Shown: positions 32,863 to 42,178, counted from the stretch's first letter. The stretch: 64,000 bases of DNA from an uncultured Clostridia bacterium (GCA_947624375.1 CANQKD010000011.1:1-64000); one strand, 5' to 3'. Notes: generated by a model not told the origin, from the letters alone. Made by a program: numbers and translations.

Positions 32863-35800
32863 TCAGAAAATAGACAGCTGTTCAGACAAATAATATGCGT
32901 GCTCCATATTCTGCATTGCTTCAGATTCAAGTATTTCAACATCTGAGAGCGGAAGATTTTTGAAGCGCAGCTGATAGACCATATCAAAGAAGCTTGTTAC
33001 CGCAGCTGTGCCAAGATGCGTAAGGCATATAAGCTGAATATGGAATTGCCTTGCTATGCGGAACATCGGTTCGAGAAGATGCGGTGAAGAGATAGGTCCG
33101 AACGGGTTATCAAGAATAAGCACGCCGCTTGTAGAGCCAAGACCGCTTGTCAGACTTCTTGAATAATTCATTACCGATACGATAAGCGAAAATAGCACAA
33201 CAAACTGTTCTCCTCCCGAATTTTCTTTCAGGGCATCCTGCCATGAACGGTAGCAGCTGTTTTTGATATTCTTATCGATCTTGAACACAATGATCGGAAT
33301 GGTTTCCCTGCCGATATAGCAATTCAGAAGACACCTTATATCCAGATGAGCGCGATGTGACTTTGCTGTATTCTCCTGCTGAGAAAGGTACTTTTTAACT
33401 TGCTCTGTTATATGATCGTTGATCCTTTCAGCAGGCTGCCCACTCGTTGGTTCTATAGGCGGAAGTTCGATGCGTATCATCTGCTTTTTGGTATTGCCAA
33501 ACTGTATTGTTGACTTCTTTGACAGAACGGTAAGATTTTCGTACAAACGGCCTACACGCTGGAGACAATTTGTAACAAGCTGTTTTCGGCTGTCTTCAAC
33601 ATCTTTGAGCAGAACATCAAGCTGAGCGATCCGCTCACGATAGCGTTTGATATCGCCTTCAGTCCGCTCATAAAGCGTAAAGTATTTATCCCCCGTGATA
33701 TTATTGTCTATGACCGACAAAATGCCGTCAAGTGTGCCTGCAAACAAAGTATGCGCATCTCTGAACGGTTCAAGCTCACGGCGATGATAACTCTTCGTTT
33801 CGTCCTCCGCTTTTTTAAGGCGTTCTATGCAATTATCTATTGAGTCGCACAACAGGTTCGTATCCTGCTCGGTCTCCAATTTCTTTGGGGTATACTCCGA
33901 TGTTTGAGATGCATATTTCTTAGCACATCTGTCAGCGTAATTGCAGTCGGTATTAAGCTTATTCAAGCGATCTTTAAGATCACGCATGATATTTTCACGG
34001 CTGCCCAGTTCAGATGCACATTCTTGTATACGTCTTTCAAAATCAGAACCGACCACAGAGCGCGGCAGAAGCTCCGTATGCAGTTTTGCAAGCCTTTCTT
34101 TAGCCTGCTCCAGTGTGCTTTCAGCTTTGGCATGACGAGCTTTGGCTTCCTCATACTGCCCGTAAGCCTGTTCACTTATTTGTTTTGCCATAGCAAGCTG
34201 ATTTTCCGCATGATGATAGGCATCATCGGAATATACTGTGTTTTCGTATTCTGTCGGCTCAACATGAAATCTTTGGATACTTGCCTCTTTTTTGCTGATA
34301 GCGTCCTGTGCTTTTTTCAGCTTTTCATTCAGTGCTTTGCGGTCTGACGAATAGGTTTCCTGATAAAGCCGATATTCAGCGAGCATTACGCCGTGTTCAT
34401 CTGAAAGTATTTCTGCTTTGGGTGTATCTTTCAGTTCATTTATCAGTTTGTGATACTCTGCCAGCTTATCACGAAGATGCTTTATCTTATCATCACACTG
34501 CGTTATAAGCCCGGTCAGGCGCTGCTCTTCCCTGTTCTGTTCCTCTTTTCGGGCAGTCAACCGGTTACATTCGGCTATAAGCTTCTCGATCTGTTTGCTG
34601 ATATTTTCATACTGTGATATATTATCGCAGACACGGTTAAATTCGTTCTTGCTGTTTTCTATATCGCGTATGATCTTCTGTTGCTCTTCTTTGAGCCGCA
34701 GAAGCTGCTTTTTACGCTCTTTGATCTCGTTTCTTCGTTTAACAAGGTCTGTCAATTCGTTTTGTATTTTTTGCAGAGCCTCTTGGTAAGAAGATATACT
34801 TTCCCTTAGCAAACGCTCATGGTCGGCGGCGTATGTAAACTGTGACAGTATGCTTTGTTCCGACTGCCATTCGCCTATCTGATGATGCAGATCTTCTATA
34901 TCCGATAATGTCTCGTCACGTTTTTTAAGTATATTCTCTTTATAAACGGAAACATCTTTAAAGTATTCCTTATCAAACGATGAAAGAAAACTCTTCAGCT
35001 CGCTCCAATTTCCGTCAGCCATATCCGCAAGTTCAGAGCGCGTATATACAGGAACAATTGAAGGAAGCCATGTATCGACCGATTGCGACAGCAGTTTGCT
35101 TTTCTCCTTTTCAGAATCGACAATAACAGAATAAGCAGCAAGCGGTGCGACAGAAAGTATAGTCTCCCGTATCTTTGAGTTTTGCAAATTAAGGTATTGT
35201 TCGCCTGTCTGATAAGAGATGCCCGAGCCCTGCAAAAAGCTGACTGCTGCTTTTGATATATGAAGATGCCCTTCTTCTATACTTTTTACCTGCTCGGTAA
35301 GCAATTCAGCCAGACGTTCGGTCTGCTTTTGCTGCTCTTTTAGCTTTGAAAGTATCCGATCAAGGGCTGTTTTCGGTTCATCTGTAAACAGTCTGCTTTC
35401 GGGTATCGACAAATGTTCCAGCACGGTGATGACCCTTTTGTACTCCTCCTGATACCTAGCCAGCGCAGATCTCTGCTGCTGCAAACAAGCTTTGTTTTCT
35501 GCCTGAGAATGCAAAAGTTTTTCTTGCTGTATATCCTGAGTGTCAAGTTCCTGATCAAGCAAAGTTTCCTCGCTGATGTATTTTTTGATCTCCTCATCAG
35601 CAGCTGTCAGTCGCTTGTCGTACTCTGCGTAGGCATTTGATATATCTTCCTCAGAATAACTTCCGTCAAGCATAACGGTAATATGCAAAGCCAGCTCTGT
35701 CAGACCTTTATCTATCTGTTCGAGCAAATTGTCTCTTACACCATTTGCCTTATTAAAGCTGTTATTTTTATCAGTAAGCTGCTTGGTGAGTAGTTCGATC

Positions 35801-37152
35801 ATTTCTTTTGTATCGTTAAGAGCATCGGAATATTTTTCTTTTGCTTCTTCTTGCCGGTTCAGTTCAAATTCTGTCTGCTCTGCCAACTTGGCAGATGACA
35901 AAGAAAGCGAATATTTTAAAGAAAGTATCCTGCTATCTCCTGTTCCCTTATCAAGCTCTGAGATCTTTGCTGTAAGCGCTTTCGCTTCATTTTGCTGAAC
36001 AAGCAGTTCTGCATATTCTTTGGCAGCATTCAAGACCGCGACTGTATGCTCGGCGCTGTCACGCTGCCTTTGAGCTTCTTCTTTTTTATCTTTACATTCT
36101 GCAAGCAGTTTTTCTTCTCTGTCAAGGCTTTCCTGTGCAAGATAAAATGCCTGCGAGGCTTGCTCGGCTTTGATATGCTGCATTTTTTCCATTAAGCCGG
36201 TTATCTCTTTTTCTAGCTGCTGCTGTTTTTCCGTATCCAGTCTGATCTTATATTCAAGTGTGTACAAATGGTCAGCCAACAGACGTATCGCCTGTATTCT
36301 TTTATCTTCGGCATCCCACATATTCTTCATCAAAGGAAGTATTCCCTGAAGTTTTTCGGTAAAGGCTTTTATCTGCGACTGTAAACGCAGATTCTCCTCC
36401 TGCCCTGCATAACTGTCAGCATAGTTGATAAACATATCTTCCATATCTTCTGCCAAAGCTGCATCATTTGGCATGACCCCGGGAATGATAAACTTATCGA
36501 GCAATCTGTCAGCCGTTTTGTATTCTTCAAATAATTTGGTGATACCACCCTCTACAGCATTTATGCGCACGAGAATGTTTTCCCATTCGGTATGGAGAAT
36601 ACCGTACTCCTCCAAACGCTTCTGATAGCGGCGCAGCGAATCCGAAGAAAATATCTCTACATTTCTGTTCCGCAAATATTTGCGCAGATCATCAAATGAC
36701 ATAGGGCGTATATGACTGCCTGCACGTTCGGTAAGAGGGAGATCTATCAGATCGAGTTTATCGCCGGCTGCCATATAATCGTGCAAAAAAGTATAATAGC
36801 GGACGGTCTTGCTTTCATTTTCATCATCTGCTGTGGAAGCGGCTGCCAGAGCAATGCCTGTAAGCAGACTGTTAGAAGAGCCGTCCAACGCCCATTCTAT
36901 CAGAACAAATGCATGATCGGTACCTTTCTGAAAATAATCGCTGATATTACGGTTTTGCACCTTGGCTTTCGGGCAGATGGGCTGCAAAAGCAGCTGAACA
37001 ATAACAGACTTACCGCCGCCGTTATCCAGATTCAGCAGGGTATCAACAGGCTTTCCATCAGAATTTTCGGTACAAAAGATCTCATCGGGGATAAGCTTTG
37101 CGCCGTCATTGAATCTGAAATTTACAATTCTTATCTTACGGATCGCCGGCAT
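32863..37152 (-). CDS. jetC: Wadjet SMC-like ATPase JetC
   Basis: 1429 residues, the motor of a Wadjet anti-plasmid complex. The N-terminal head opens IRKIRIVNFRFNDG with the P-loop DNGGGKSV (43-50). A very long Gln/Glu/Lys-rich coiled coil runs from about 280 to 1190 with a hinge near the middle. The C-terminal head has the ABC signature ENSGGEQFVVLFS (GGEQ from 1313), Walker B SGVLILDNPFG (Asp1348) and the switch His in ICLTHLG (about 1379). The usual catalytic Glu after the Walker B Asp is Asn1349. SMC subunits of Wadjet extrude loops of circular DNA before cleavage by JetD. It overlaps jetB by 17 bases. Best match is Wadjet type II. Confidence 0.87.
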   Translation of the reverse strand: MPAIRKIRIVNFRFNDGAKLIPDEIFCTENSDGKPVDTLLNLDNGGGKSVIVQLLLQPICPKAKVQNRNISDYFQKGTDHAFVLIEWALDGSSNSLLTGIALAAASTADDENESKTVRYYTFLHDYMAAGDKLDLIDLPLTERAGSHIRPMSFDDLRKYLRNRNVEIFSSDSLRRYQKRLEEYGILHTEWENILVRINAVEGGITKLFEEYKTADRLLDKFIIPGVMPNDAALAEDMEDMFINYADSYAGQEENLRLQSQIKAFTEKLQGILPLMKNMWDAEDKRIQAIRLLADHLYTLEYKIRLDTEKQQQLEKEITGLMEKMQHIKAEQASQAFYLAQESLDREEKLLAECKDKKEEAQRQRDSAEHTVAVLNAAKEYAELLVQQNEAKALTAKISELDKGTGDSRILSLKYSLSLSSAKLAEQTEFELNRQEEAKEKYSDALNDTKEMIELLTKQLTDKNNSFNKANGVRDNLLEQIDKGLTELALHITVMLDGSYSEEDISNAYAEYDKRLTAADEEIKKYISEETLLDQELDTQDIQQEKLLHSQAENKACLQQQRSALARYQEEYKRVITVLEHLSIPESRLFTDEPKTALDRILSKLKEQQKQTERLAELLTEQVKSIEEGHLHISKAAVSFLQGSGISYQTGEQYLNLQNSKIRETILSVAPLAAYSVIVDSEKEKSKLLSQSVDTWLPSIVPVYTRSELADMADGNWSELKSFLSSFDKEYFKDVSVYKENILKKRDETLSDIEDLHHQIGEWQSEQSILSQFTYAADHERLLRESISSYQEALQKIQNELTDLVKRRNEIKERKKQLLRLKEEQQKIIRDIENSKNEFNRVCDNISQYENISKQIEKLIAECNRLTARKEEQNREEQRLTGLITQCDDKIKHLRDKLAEYHKLINELKDTPKAEILSDEHGVMLAEYRLYQETYSSDRKALNEKLKKAQDAISKKEASIQRFHVEPTEYENTVYSDDAYHHAENQLAMAKQISEQAYGQYEEAKARHAKAESTLEQAKERLAKLHTELLPRSVVGSDFERRIQECASELGSRENIMRDLKDRLNKLNTDCNYADRCAKKYASQTSEYTPKKLETEQDTNLLCDSIDNCIERLKKAEDETKSYHRRELEPFRDAHTLFAGTLDGILSVIDNNITGDKYFTLYERTEGDIKRYRERIAQLDVLLKDVEDSRKQLVTNCLQRVGRLYENLTVLSKKSTIQFGNTKKQMIRIELPPIEPTSGQPAERINDHITEQVKKYLSQQENTAKSHRAHLDIRCLLNCYIGRETIPIIVFKIDKNIKNSCYRSWQDALKENSGGEQFVVLFSLIVSVMNYSRSLTSGLGSTSGVLILDNPFGPISSPHLLEPMFRIARQFHIQLICLTHLGTAAVTSFFDMVYQLRFKNLPLSDVEILESEAMQNMEHAYYLSEQLSIF

Positions 37153-37831
37153 CTGTTCTTCCTCCTTTCAGAATAGAGTGTATTTCAGCGATGCGGTTTT
37201 GAGATAAATAATACGGCATCAGGTCATTAAGCTTGACAGTCGGTTTCCAGACACCGTCTGCATCGTACAAAAGATCTTCATCACGGAATTTTCTGATTAT
37301 CTTCATAAAGCAGCCGTGTTTTGTATCTAGTGAATCGGATTCATCACCGCGCTTGGCAAGCCAACTGTCGGCAAGGCGCAGAAAATCTATACTATACCGC
37401 GCAGATGCATTTTTCAGCGCTTCGCCCTCTGAGTGCACCTGTTCGCAATGCTTTGTAAAATCATCTATAAAGTCGGATTCTTTGATATAATATCTTGTCT
37501 GCAATGTATTTCCTTTTCCGCCGTAAAGTTCATGCAGCAGGAAGATCGCCATATAATTGAGCAGATACAGATCTTCAAGATTTGTCTTGCCGCCGACGCT
37601 GCGGCGAAAATCACTGTTGTTCTGTGAGAAAAGTTCATTGCTCGTATCAGGCAGAAGATAAAGCCTGCCGTTTGTTCTGTAAAGCGTAAAATCAAGTTCC
37701 TGCTCCATGATCGCAAGCTCAGAGGCAATTTCAGGGTCATTGTAATAGTCATAATATGTAGGTTCCTGCTCGCGGGTAATATATCCTTTTTCCATAAGTT
37801 TTGCGAAAAGTTTCAGGCTCTCGGGTCTCAT
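37136..37831 (-). CDS. jetB: Wadjet KITE-like subunit JetB
   Basis: 231 residues, predicted winged-helix and helical, with KLMEKGYITREQEP near the N-terminus and LYLLNYMAIFLLHELYGGKG in the middle. It lies between the kleisin-like and SMC-like genes, overlapping both (4 bases with jetA, 17 with jetC), which is the place of the MukE/KITE-type subunit in Wadjet operons. The call rests mainly on context and size; the type II form is described by Pfam as DUF6063, as I recall. In the complex it binds the kleisin JetA and contacts DNA. Confidence 0.78.
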   Translation of the reverse strand: MRPESLKLFAKLMEKGYITREQEPTYYDYYNDPEIASELAIMEQELDFTLYRTNGRLYLLPDTSNELFSQNNSDFRRSVGGKTNLEDLYLLNYMAIFLLHELYGGKGNTLQTRYYIKESDFIDDFTKHCEQVHSEGEALKNASARYSIDFLRLADSWLAKRGDESDSLDTKHGCFMKIIRKFRDEDLLYDADGVWKPTVKLNDLMPYYLSQNRIAEIHSILKGGRTDAGDP

Positions 37832-39354
37832 CTTCTCACCTCTATCTTAAAATCATTCATCTTGATACTGCCGCCGGCATTATCAGATATAGTTATTATC
37901 TCTTTCAGCTTTTGTATCGTTATCGACTCTATCTGCGATGATTCTTCGGGAAGTTCGCTAAGGCAATAGGAAAGATCAAATTCACCAGAGGGAACGATGA
38001 TATCCCGCCGCTGTGACCGCCAGAGTGCAACATCTATCTCTCCAAAGCCATAGAGCTTTAACATGACATCGGGCAATGATTTTTCCTCTAGCTGCTCTTG
38101 CAGATGTTCTTTCGGCGCAAAATCTATGTATTCGCTGAAGAAGAAAAGCGGTTTGTTTTCCGCATAAGACAAAAGCGAACGGATAATGTCAACATATCTT
38201 TTATTTCTGATCTCTGCTGTGTTTTCGGCAGTATTTTCGCTTGTGATATCGATACCGTCATATCTGCTGCTCTCTCTGACGGCGCTTTGCCTTTGATAGA
38301 AAAAATCAATACCGAACAGATGCTGAAATGACGGGCGGTAAAGCGGAGTAAACAGTTTTCCGACATTTGAGCTATCTTCAAGCCGCATTTTCTGCAACGG
38401 GAGCAACAGTTCCTGCTCAATATCAAACCGACCTGCCTGCAAGTAAGAAAAGCTGTCATCAAGAAGGGTGGAATAAAGTTCGGAAAGTGTGAATTTCTGA
38501 TTGAAGACACGGCTTTGTTCGCTTATTACAGTATCGATATTTTCGAGTATCTCACGTATCTCTCTTTCTGTACGAGCGATATTTTCGTCTTTTTTGATCT
38601 CAGCATCTACAATGGCGTTAAGCTTTGCTGATACGAGAGTACGTATATCGCTGAGCTGTTTGTTTTCGTCTTCAAATGAATCTTTGACCTGAGAGATGAT
38701 CTCTTCATATTCATCAATAGAAACTTCGGATATATTTGTTCTGCAACGAAGCATGAAGTCATCCATTCTCGTTTTCAGATTCCTGACTCGGCTGACTAAT
38801 TCACGGCTTTCCCGAAGCGCTTTATCATAGTTGCCGCGTTTTATGAACTCTTGCAGCTTGAAACGGTTGACAGAGAAATCCAGCTCGCTGTCGACCTCTT
38901 TCGTTCTGAAAAGAAATTCATAGGCTTCATTTGTCAGAACATAGCTGCCGCTTTGCTGCTCGATCAAGATCAGAGAGCCCATCTCCCTGAATTGTTCGTC
39001 ATTGCTGTCAAATGTATCAAATCTGCGCACTTTTCCCGAGCTTTGCAGCACATCTGTCACGATATGATCGGTCAGTATCTTTGCATCTTCGGGTGCATAT
39101 CCGTAAACATCGGCTAATTCGCGCAGAAATTCTGTAATATCCTGCTTGGTACAGCGCTCGCCGTAGCGAAGTGTACTATCCATGATATAGACCATTACCA
39201 TGAGTATCAGGTTATCTGTTTTGTCATCATCGTTATGCAGTAATTCGCGGATCTCTGTAGGTTTGCTTCTTTGAAGCCAGTATTTTATCAGATTCACGAA
39301 TCGCATACGTTTCTCAAAATCCTGCAATAATTCTTTGGAGCCTGCTGAAATCAT
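37828..39354 (-). CDS. jetA: Wadjet kleisin-like subunit JetA
   Basis: 508 residues. The N-terminal part is helical with winged-helix character (MRFVNLIKYWLQRSKPTEIRELL, TKQDITEFLRELADVYGY), the middle is a coiled segment (about 170-290), and the C-terminal part (from about 430: PDVMLKLYGFGEIDVALWRSQ) is mixed. This matches the type II JetA group (DUF5716, as I recall). Kleisin subunits bridge the two SMC heads. It begins 4 bases after the jetD stop with its ribosome site inside jetD, and its stop overlaps jetB (ATGA), so all four subunits are translationally coupled. Confidence 0.78.
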   Translation of the reverse strand: MISAGSKELLQDFEKRMRFVNLIKYWLQRSKPTEIRELLHNDDDKTDNLILMVMVYIMDSTLRYGERCTKQDITEFLRELADVYGYAPEDAKILTDHIVTDVLQSSGKVRRFDTFDSNDEQFREMGSLILIEQQSGSYVLTNEAYEFLFRTKEVDSELDFSVNRFKLQEFIKRGNYDKALRESRELVSRVRNLKTRMDDFMLRCRTNISEVSIDEYEEIISQVKDSFEDENKQLSDIRTLVSAKLNAIVDAEIKKDENIARTEREIREILENIDTVISEQSRVFNQKFTLSELYSTLLDDSFSYLQAGRFDIEQELLLPLQKMRLEDSSNVGKLFTPLYRPSFQHLFGIDFFYQRQSAVRESSRYDGIDITSENTAENTAEIRNKRYVDIIRSLLSYAENKPLFFFSEYIDFAPKEHLQEQLEEKSLPDVMLKLYGFGEIDVALWRSQRRDIIVPSGEFDLSYCLSELPEESSQIESITIQKLKEIITISDNAGGSIKMNDFKIEVRR

Positions 39355-39358
39355 CGTC

Positions 39359-40381
39359 TTACCTCATATTATCTGCCAGCACGGGATAGGAAAGTATCTC
39401 CTGCGGCAGCCGTTTATTGTCTTGCAGTATCTGTGTGATCTGTTTTTGTTCATCTGATGTAAACAAAGGCAGTATTTCGCCCATTTTGGGAATGATACAT
39501 CTTCCGTCGCTGCTTTCCGGAAGCTGAATGTTACGGCTGAGCTCCAGCATTTTTTGATATGCCGGAAGAAACAGTTCAATATGCAGATCTTTTGCAGCTT
39601 TGCAAAGGCGCAGATAAATATCAAAACCTGCTCTGTCGATATCTCCGCAATAGAGGAAGCTGACCTCATCTGCCCCGAGATAATGAGCATAAGAACTAAA
39701 CTTTTCTTTTCCTGTTATATCGTTTCCTTGACCAAATATCACGCCGTCAAGCTTAGTACCAAACAACGAGCAAGCGCCGCATTCATACATAAGGCGGCGG
39801 ATATTGAACCAGATGTCTTTATTTTCGCAGATAAGAAGTGTCATCTTATTCTTCCTGACGGGGATATAATCCGAGAAGCATTGCTCGGGCGTTTCATAAA
39901 ACCCCAGCATTTCGCCCGAGATGCCCATACATTCCAGCAGCTTTAAGTGGTTGTCAAGTTCTTTTTCATCGCCGAAAATAGAAAAAGAGCGTTCACGCCG
40001 CGACATAACATCGCTGCCCTTGTGATCGGTAAGCCACTCGCTCAGGCGGCACAAAAACGCTTTGTTATTTTCAAACTGCATTCGATGGCGCAGCAGATAC
40101 CTGTTCGCTGTAAGTCTTGGGTGAAGCGAATCTATCTCTTCCGATGATATTTGCACGGTTTGTTTTATGCAGATCGTATAGCGCATATATAACGGGGTTT
40201 TCAGGTTGCCGTTTGTTTTGCTGCTTTTTATAGGCACTAAAATACCCTGATCGGCAAGCTCGGTTATCTGCTTTGCTAACTGTTCATGATCATGGCATAA
40301 TTGACTAAGTTCCTCTAATGTGATACGCTTGCGAGGATGATCTTTCAAAGCCATATATAAAGCGCTGCTGTTCTTACTCAT
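39359..40381 (-). CDS. jetD: Wadjet nuclease subunit JetD (topoisomerase VI-like, Toprim)
   Basis: 340 residues. The Toprim-type metal site is visible as Glu186 in TLLICENKDIW and Asp247/Asp249 in YCGDIDRAGFDI, with the conserved VIFGQGND segment between. RERSFSIFGDEKEL (about 129-142) is a block I recognise from JetD proteins. The N-terminal third is a winged-helix domain. JetD cleaves circular DNA trapped by the SMC part. The ATG at 40381 follows GGAGG; a longer version to 40420 is excluded because it would begin at the expected transcription start. It is the first gene of the operon. Confidence 0.87.
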   Translation of the reverse strand: MSKNSSALYMALKDHPRKRITLEELSQLCHDHEQLAKQITELADQGILVPIKSSKTNGNLKTPLYMRYTICIKQTVQISSEEIDSLHPRLTANRYLLRHRMQFENNKAFLCRLSEWLTDHKGSDVMSRRERSFSIFGDEKELDNHLKLLECMGISGEMLGFYETPEQCFSDYIPVRKNKMTLLICENKDIWFNIRRLMYECGACSLFGTKLDGVIFGQGNDITGKEKFSSYAHYLGADEVSFLYCGDIDRAGFDIYLRLCKAAKDLHIELFLPAYQKMLELSRNIQLPESSDGRCIIPKMGEILPLFTSDEQKQITQILQDNKRLPQEILSYPVLADNMR

Positions 40382-40422
40382 ACATTGCCGCCTCCGACCC
40401 TTGCACAAAATAGTACACACAC

Positions 40423-40451
40423 ATTATAGCATAATTGTGTCGAAAAAGCAA
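40423..40451 (-). promoter_or_regulatory. Sigma-A promoter of the Wadjet operon
   Basis: On the minus strand TTGCTT (40446-40451), a 17-bp spacer and TATAAT (40423-40428), about 35 bp before the jetD ATG. The defence operon is therefore likely expressed constitutively at a moderate level. Confidence 0.8.
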
Positions 40452-40469
40452 GGCGTTTGCAAAATGAAA

Positions 40470-40492
40470 GGCAGACACCTGAAGTATCTGCC
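40470..40492 (-). terminator. Terminator after the TfoX-N gene
   Basis: On the minus strand GGCAGATAC/GTGTCTGCC is followed by TTTCATTTT. It separates the TfoX-N gene from the Wadjet promoter. Confidence 0.7.
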
Positions 40493-40541
40493 TTATATGT
40501 TTTATATCTCACTGTAAAAGTGCGTTTTTTTCGGGGTATGC

Positions 40542-40850
40542 TCACTTGGTCTTCCCCCGCTGTGGCAGTTCGTCATACATAGCAGTAAACAGCTCTGTTA
40601 AAATCTCTTTGTTATCGACACGGAGCAGTTTCTTTCTGCCGCCGGCGGTCATTGAATCATATTCGGCATCGGGCAGCAATTTTACTTCTGACGGTGTGGG
40701 TCTTACCAGAAGTCGGTCGTCACAGACATAGGCGGCGGTCTTGCCGCGGTAATAGATCAGATATTCGCCCATCATCGGGCGGAAGGATATTTCATCGAGA
40801 GAGGAAAGCTGCTCGGACAGGAAGCTGAGATATTCTTTAGTTGTGGACAT
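40542..40850 (-). CDS. TfoX N-terminal-domain protein
   Basis: 102 residues matching the TfoX/Sxy N-terminal domain: RPMMGEYLIYYRGKTAAYVCDDRLLVRPT is the family core (normally MFGGYGLY...F.LI...LYLR). In proteobacteria TfoX controls competence genes, but single-domain versions in Firmicutes are of unknown role and often appear near defence or toxin genes. The ATG at 40850 follows GAGGAA; longer reading frames upstream do not match the family. It lies immediately upstream of the Wadjet operon with its own terminator. Confidence 0.82.
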   Translation of the reverse strand: MSTTKEYLSFLSEQLSSLDEISFRPMMGEYLIYYRGKTAAYVCDDRLLVRPTPSEVKLLPDAEYDSMTAGGRKKLLRVDNKEILTELFTAMYDELPQRGKTK

Positions 40851-40959
40851 ATGGGGTTCCTCAGGTGCTATTTTTAATGCATTACTCGGTGTTGCAGCAA
40901 ATTGTGCAAGGTGATGTCTATGTTTTCGCTGATTTTGATACAGGCAGAAAAACATGTAT

Positions 40960-41286
40960 TTACCAACGCATCATATTCTTTTCAAACTTTTCAGTATATG
41001 CCTGCTTTAATTCGTTGGCAGATATATCATAACATGGCATAACATCATTGTAATACATCAAAACATCTGCCATTTCTTCAACGAGATGTTTCCTTAGTTC
41101 AACATCCTCACACGCCGCAAGGTCTCCGTTCTTTTTGACAATATCGATCACTTCGCCAATTTTGCCTATCATCCAAAGCAGCTTGTTTTTACCCGTTTCG
41201 CACGATAGCTTTTCCCATTTATCCTTGTATTTATCCTGAAGACGTTTTTGCATATCCAACATTTCATTGATGCTAAAATCAGTCAT
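40960..41286 (-). CDS. MazG-like nucleotide pyrophosphohydrolase
   Basis: 108 residues, all helical. The metal-binding pattern of the all-alpha NTP pyrophosphatases is seen as IGKIGEVIDIVKKNGD and HLVEEMADVLMYYND (EExxD). Family members hydrolyse non-canonical or excess nucleotides, including dUTP and dCTP relatives. Here the first acidic pair is weaker than the usual ExxE (GKIGEVID), so activity is likely but not certain. AAAGGA precedes the ATG. Together with the TfoX-N gene it forms a small pair upstream of Wadjet. Confidence 0.78.
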   Translation of the reverse strand: MTDFSINEMLDMQKRLQDKYKDKWEKLSCETGKNKLLWMIGKIGEVIDIVKKNGDLAACEDVELRKHLVEEMADVLMYYNDVMPCYDISANELKQAYTEKFEKNMMRW

Positions 41287-41373
41287 AATATATTCCTTTC
41301 AGAGCTCGGTTTGCCGGGGCGCATTGTTTTAAGTATGGGGGAGTTAGGGACAGATAATGTGCGGCGCAAAGGT

Positions 41374-41416
41374 GGGGCGGTGAACGCGCTCCTGCGCCGC
41401 GCGTAAGCGCAAAATA
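41374..41416 (+). repeat. Copy of the GCGGTGAAC...GCGCGTAAGCGC repeat
   Basis: It shares GGGCGGTGAAC, GCTCC and GCGCGTAAGCGC, in the same order, with 25576-25623, and is followed by a similar A/T-rich end. Both copies lie just after the 3' end of a minus-strand gene. Confidence 0.6.
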
Positions 41417-41425
41417 TAATAATAA

Positions 41426-42160
41426 TCACTTATTCTTAGAATGCTCTCTATGGAACTTTTCGACTATTTTATCGCGGTAGAGTATGCCAATGACGGAGAG
41501 CGCCAGCACGCAGACCGAGAACACTCCTGCTGCGATATAATTCTCGCTGCGTATACAGCCGCCGACGACCGACGACAGCACCAATGCAGGCACGCGCGCA
41601 GGCATTATCACGAAAAAGAAGTCTTTCTTTGACATTTTTGTAAGCGGCAGCACGAATGTGAGCATATCTTTCGGGAAGCCGGGCACAAGAAACATTATTG
41701 CCATTATAGTGACGACTTTGTTTTCGTCATACAAAAATTTGAAGCGATGCAGCTTTTTTTCGTCAAGCATAGTTTGCACAAACGAATAGCCCAGCCACTT
41801 GACGAGAAAAAACACCACCGTTGAGCCCAATACTATACCGAGTATTGAAAGCAACGTGCCGAGCACTGAGCCGAAGAGCATACCGCTGACGATTTGCAGC
41901 GGCGGCAGGACGGGTATTATGACCTGAAGCGCCTGGCAGGCTGTAAACAGCACCACGCCTTTGAGCATATTGTCATCGACGATGCTTTTGAGGTATTTTC
42001 TGCCCTCCTGTGTTTTTATAAACTCTGCATAGGGGTAGAGCTTGAACACGAGGTATGTTGAAACTGCGAGGACAAGCACCAGGGTTATCACTCTTACTAT
42101 GATCCGCCGTTTATACGTTGACGAATTTTTGTCAAGCAGATACTTATCGTATTCTCCCAT
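41426..42160 (-). CDS. TVP38/TMEM64 (VTT domain) membrane protein
   Basis: 244 residues. A basic N-terminus, then helices including FFLVKWLGYSF and the VTT-family loop with FLVPGFPKDMLTFVLPLTKMSKKDFF, characteristic of the SNARE-associated/DedA-like superfamily. Relatives are linked to membrane homeostasis and lipid scrambling or flipping in bacteria. It is followed downstream by the dispersed repeat and preceded by another membrane-protein gene 18 bp away, so the two are probably co-transcribed. Confidence 0.85.
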   Translation of the reverse strand: MGEYDKYLLDKNSSTYKRRIIVRVITLVLVLAVSTYLVFKLYPYAEFIKTQEGRKYLKSIVDDNMLKGVVLFTACQALQVIIPVLPPLQIVSGMLFGSVLGTLLSILGIVLGSTVVFFLVKWLGYSFVQTMLDEKKLHRFKFLYDENKVVTIMAIMFLVPGFPKDMLTFVLPLTKMSKKDFFFVIMPARVPALVLSSVVGGCIRSENYIAAGVFSVCVLALSVIGILYRDKIVEKFHREHSKNK

Positions 42161-42178
42161 TGTTATCCTTTTCTTTCT

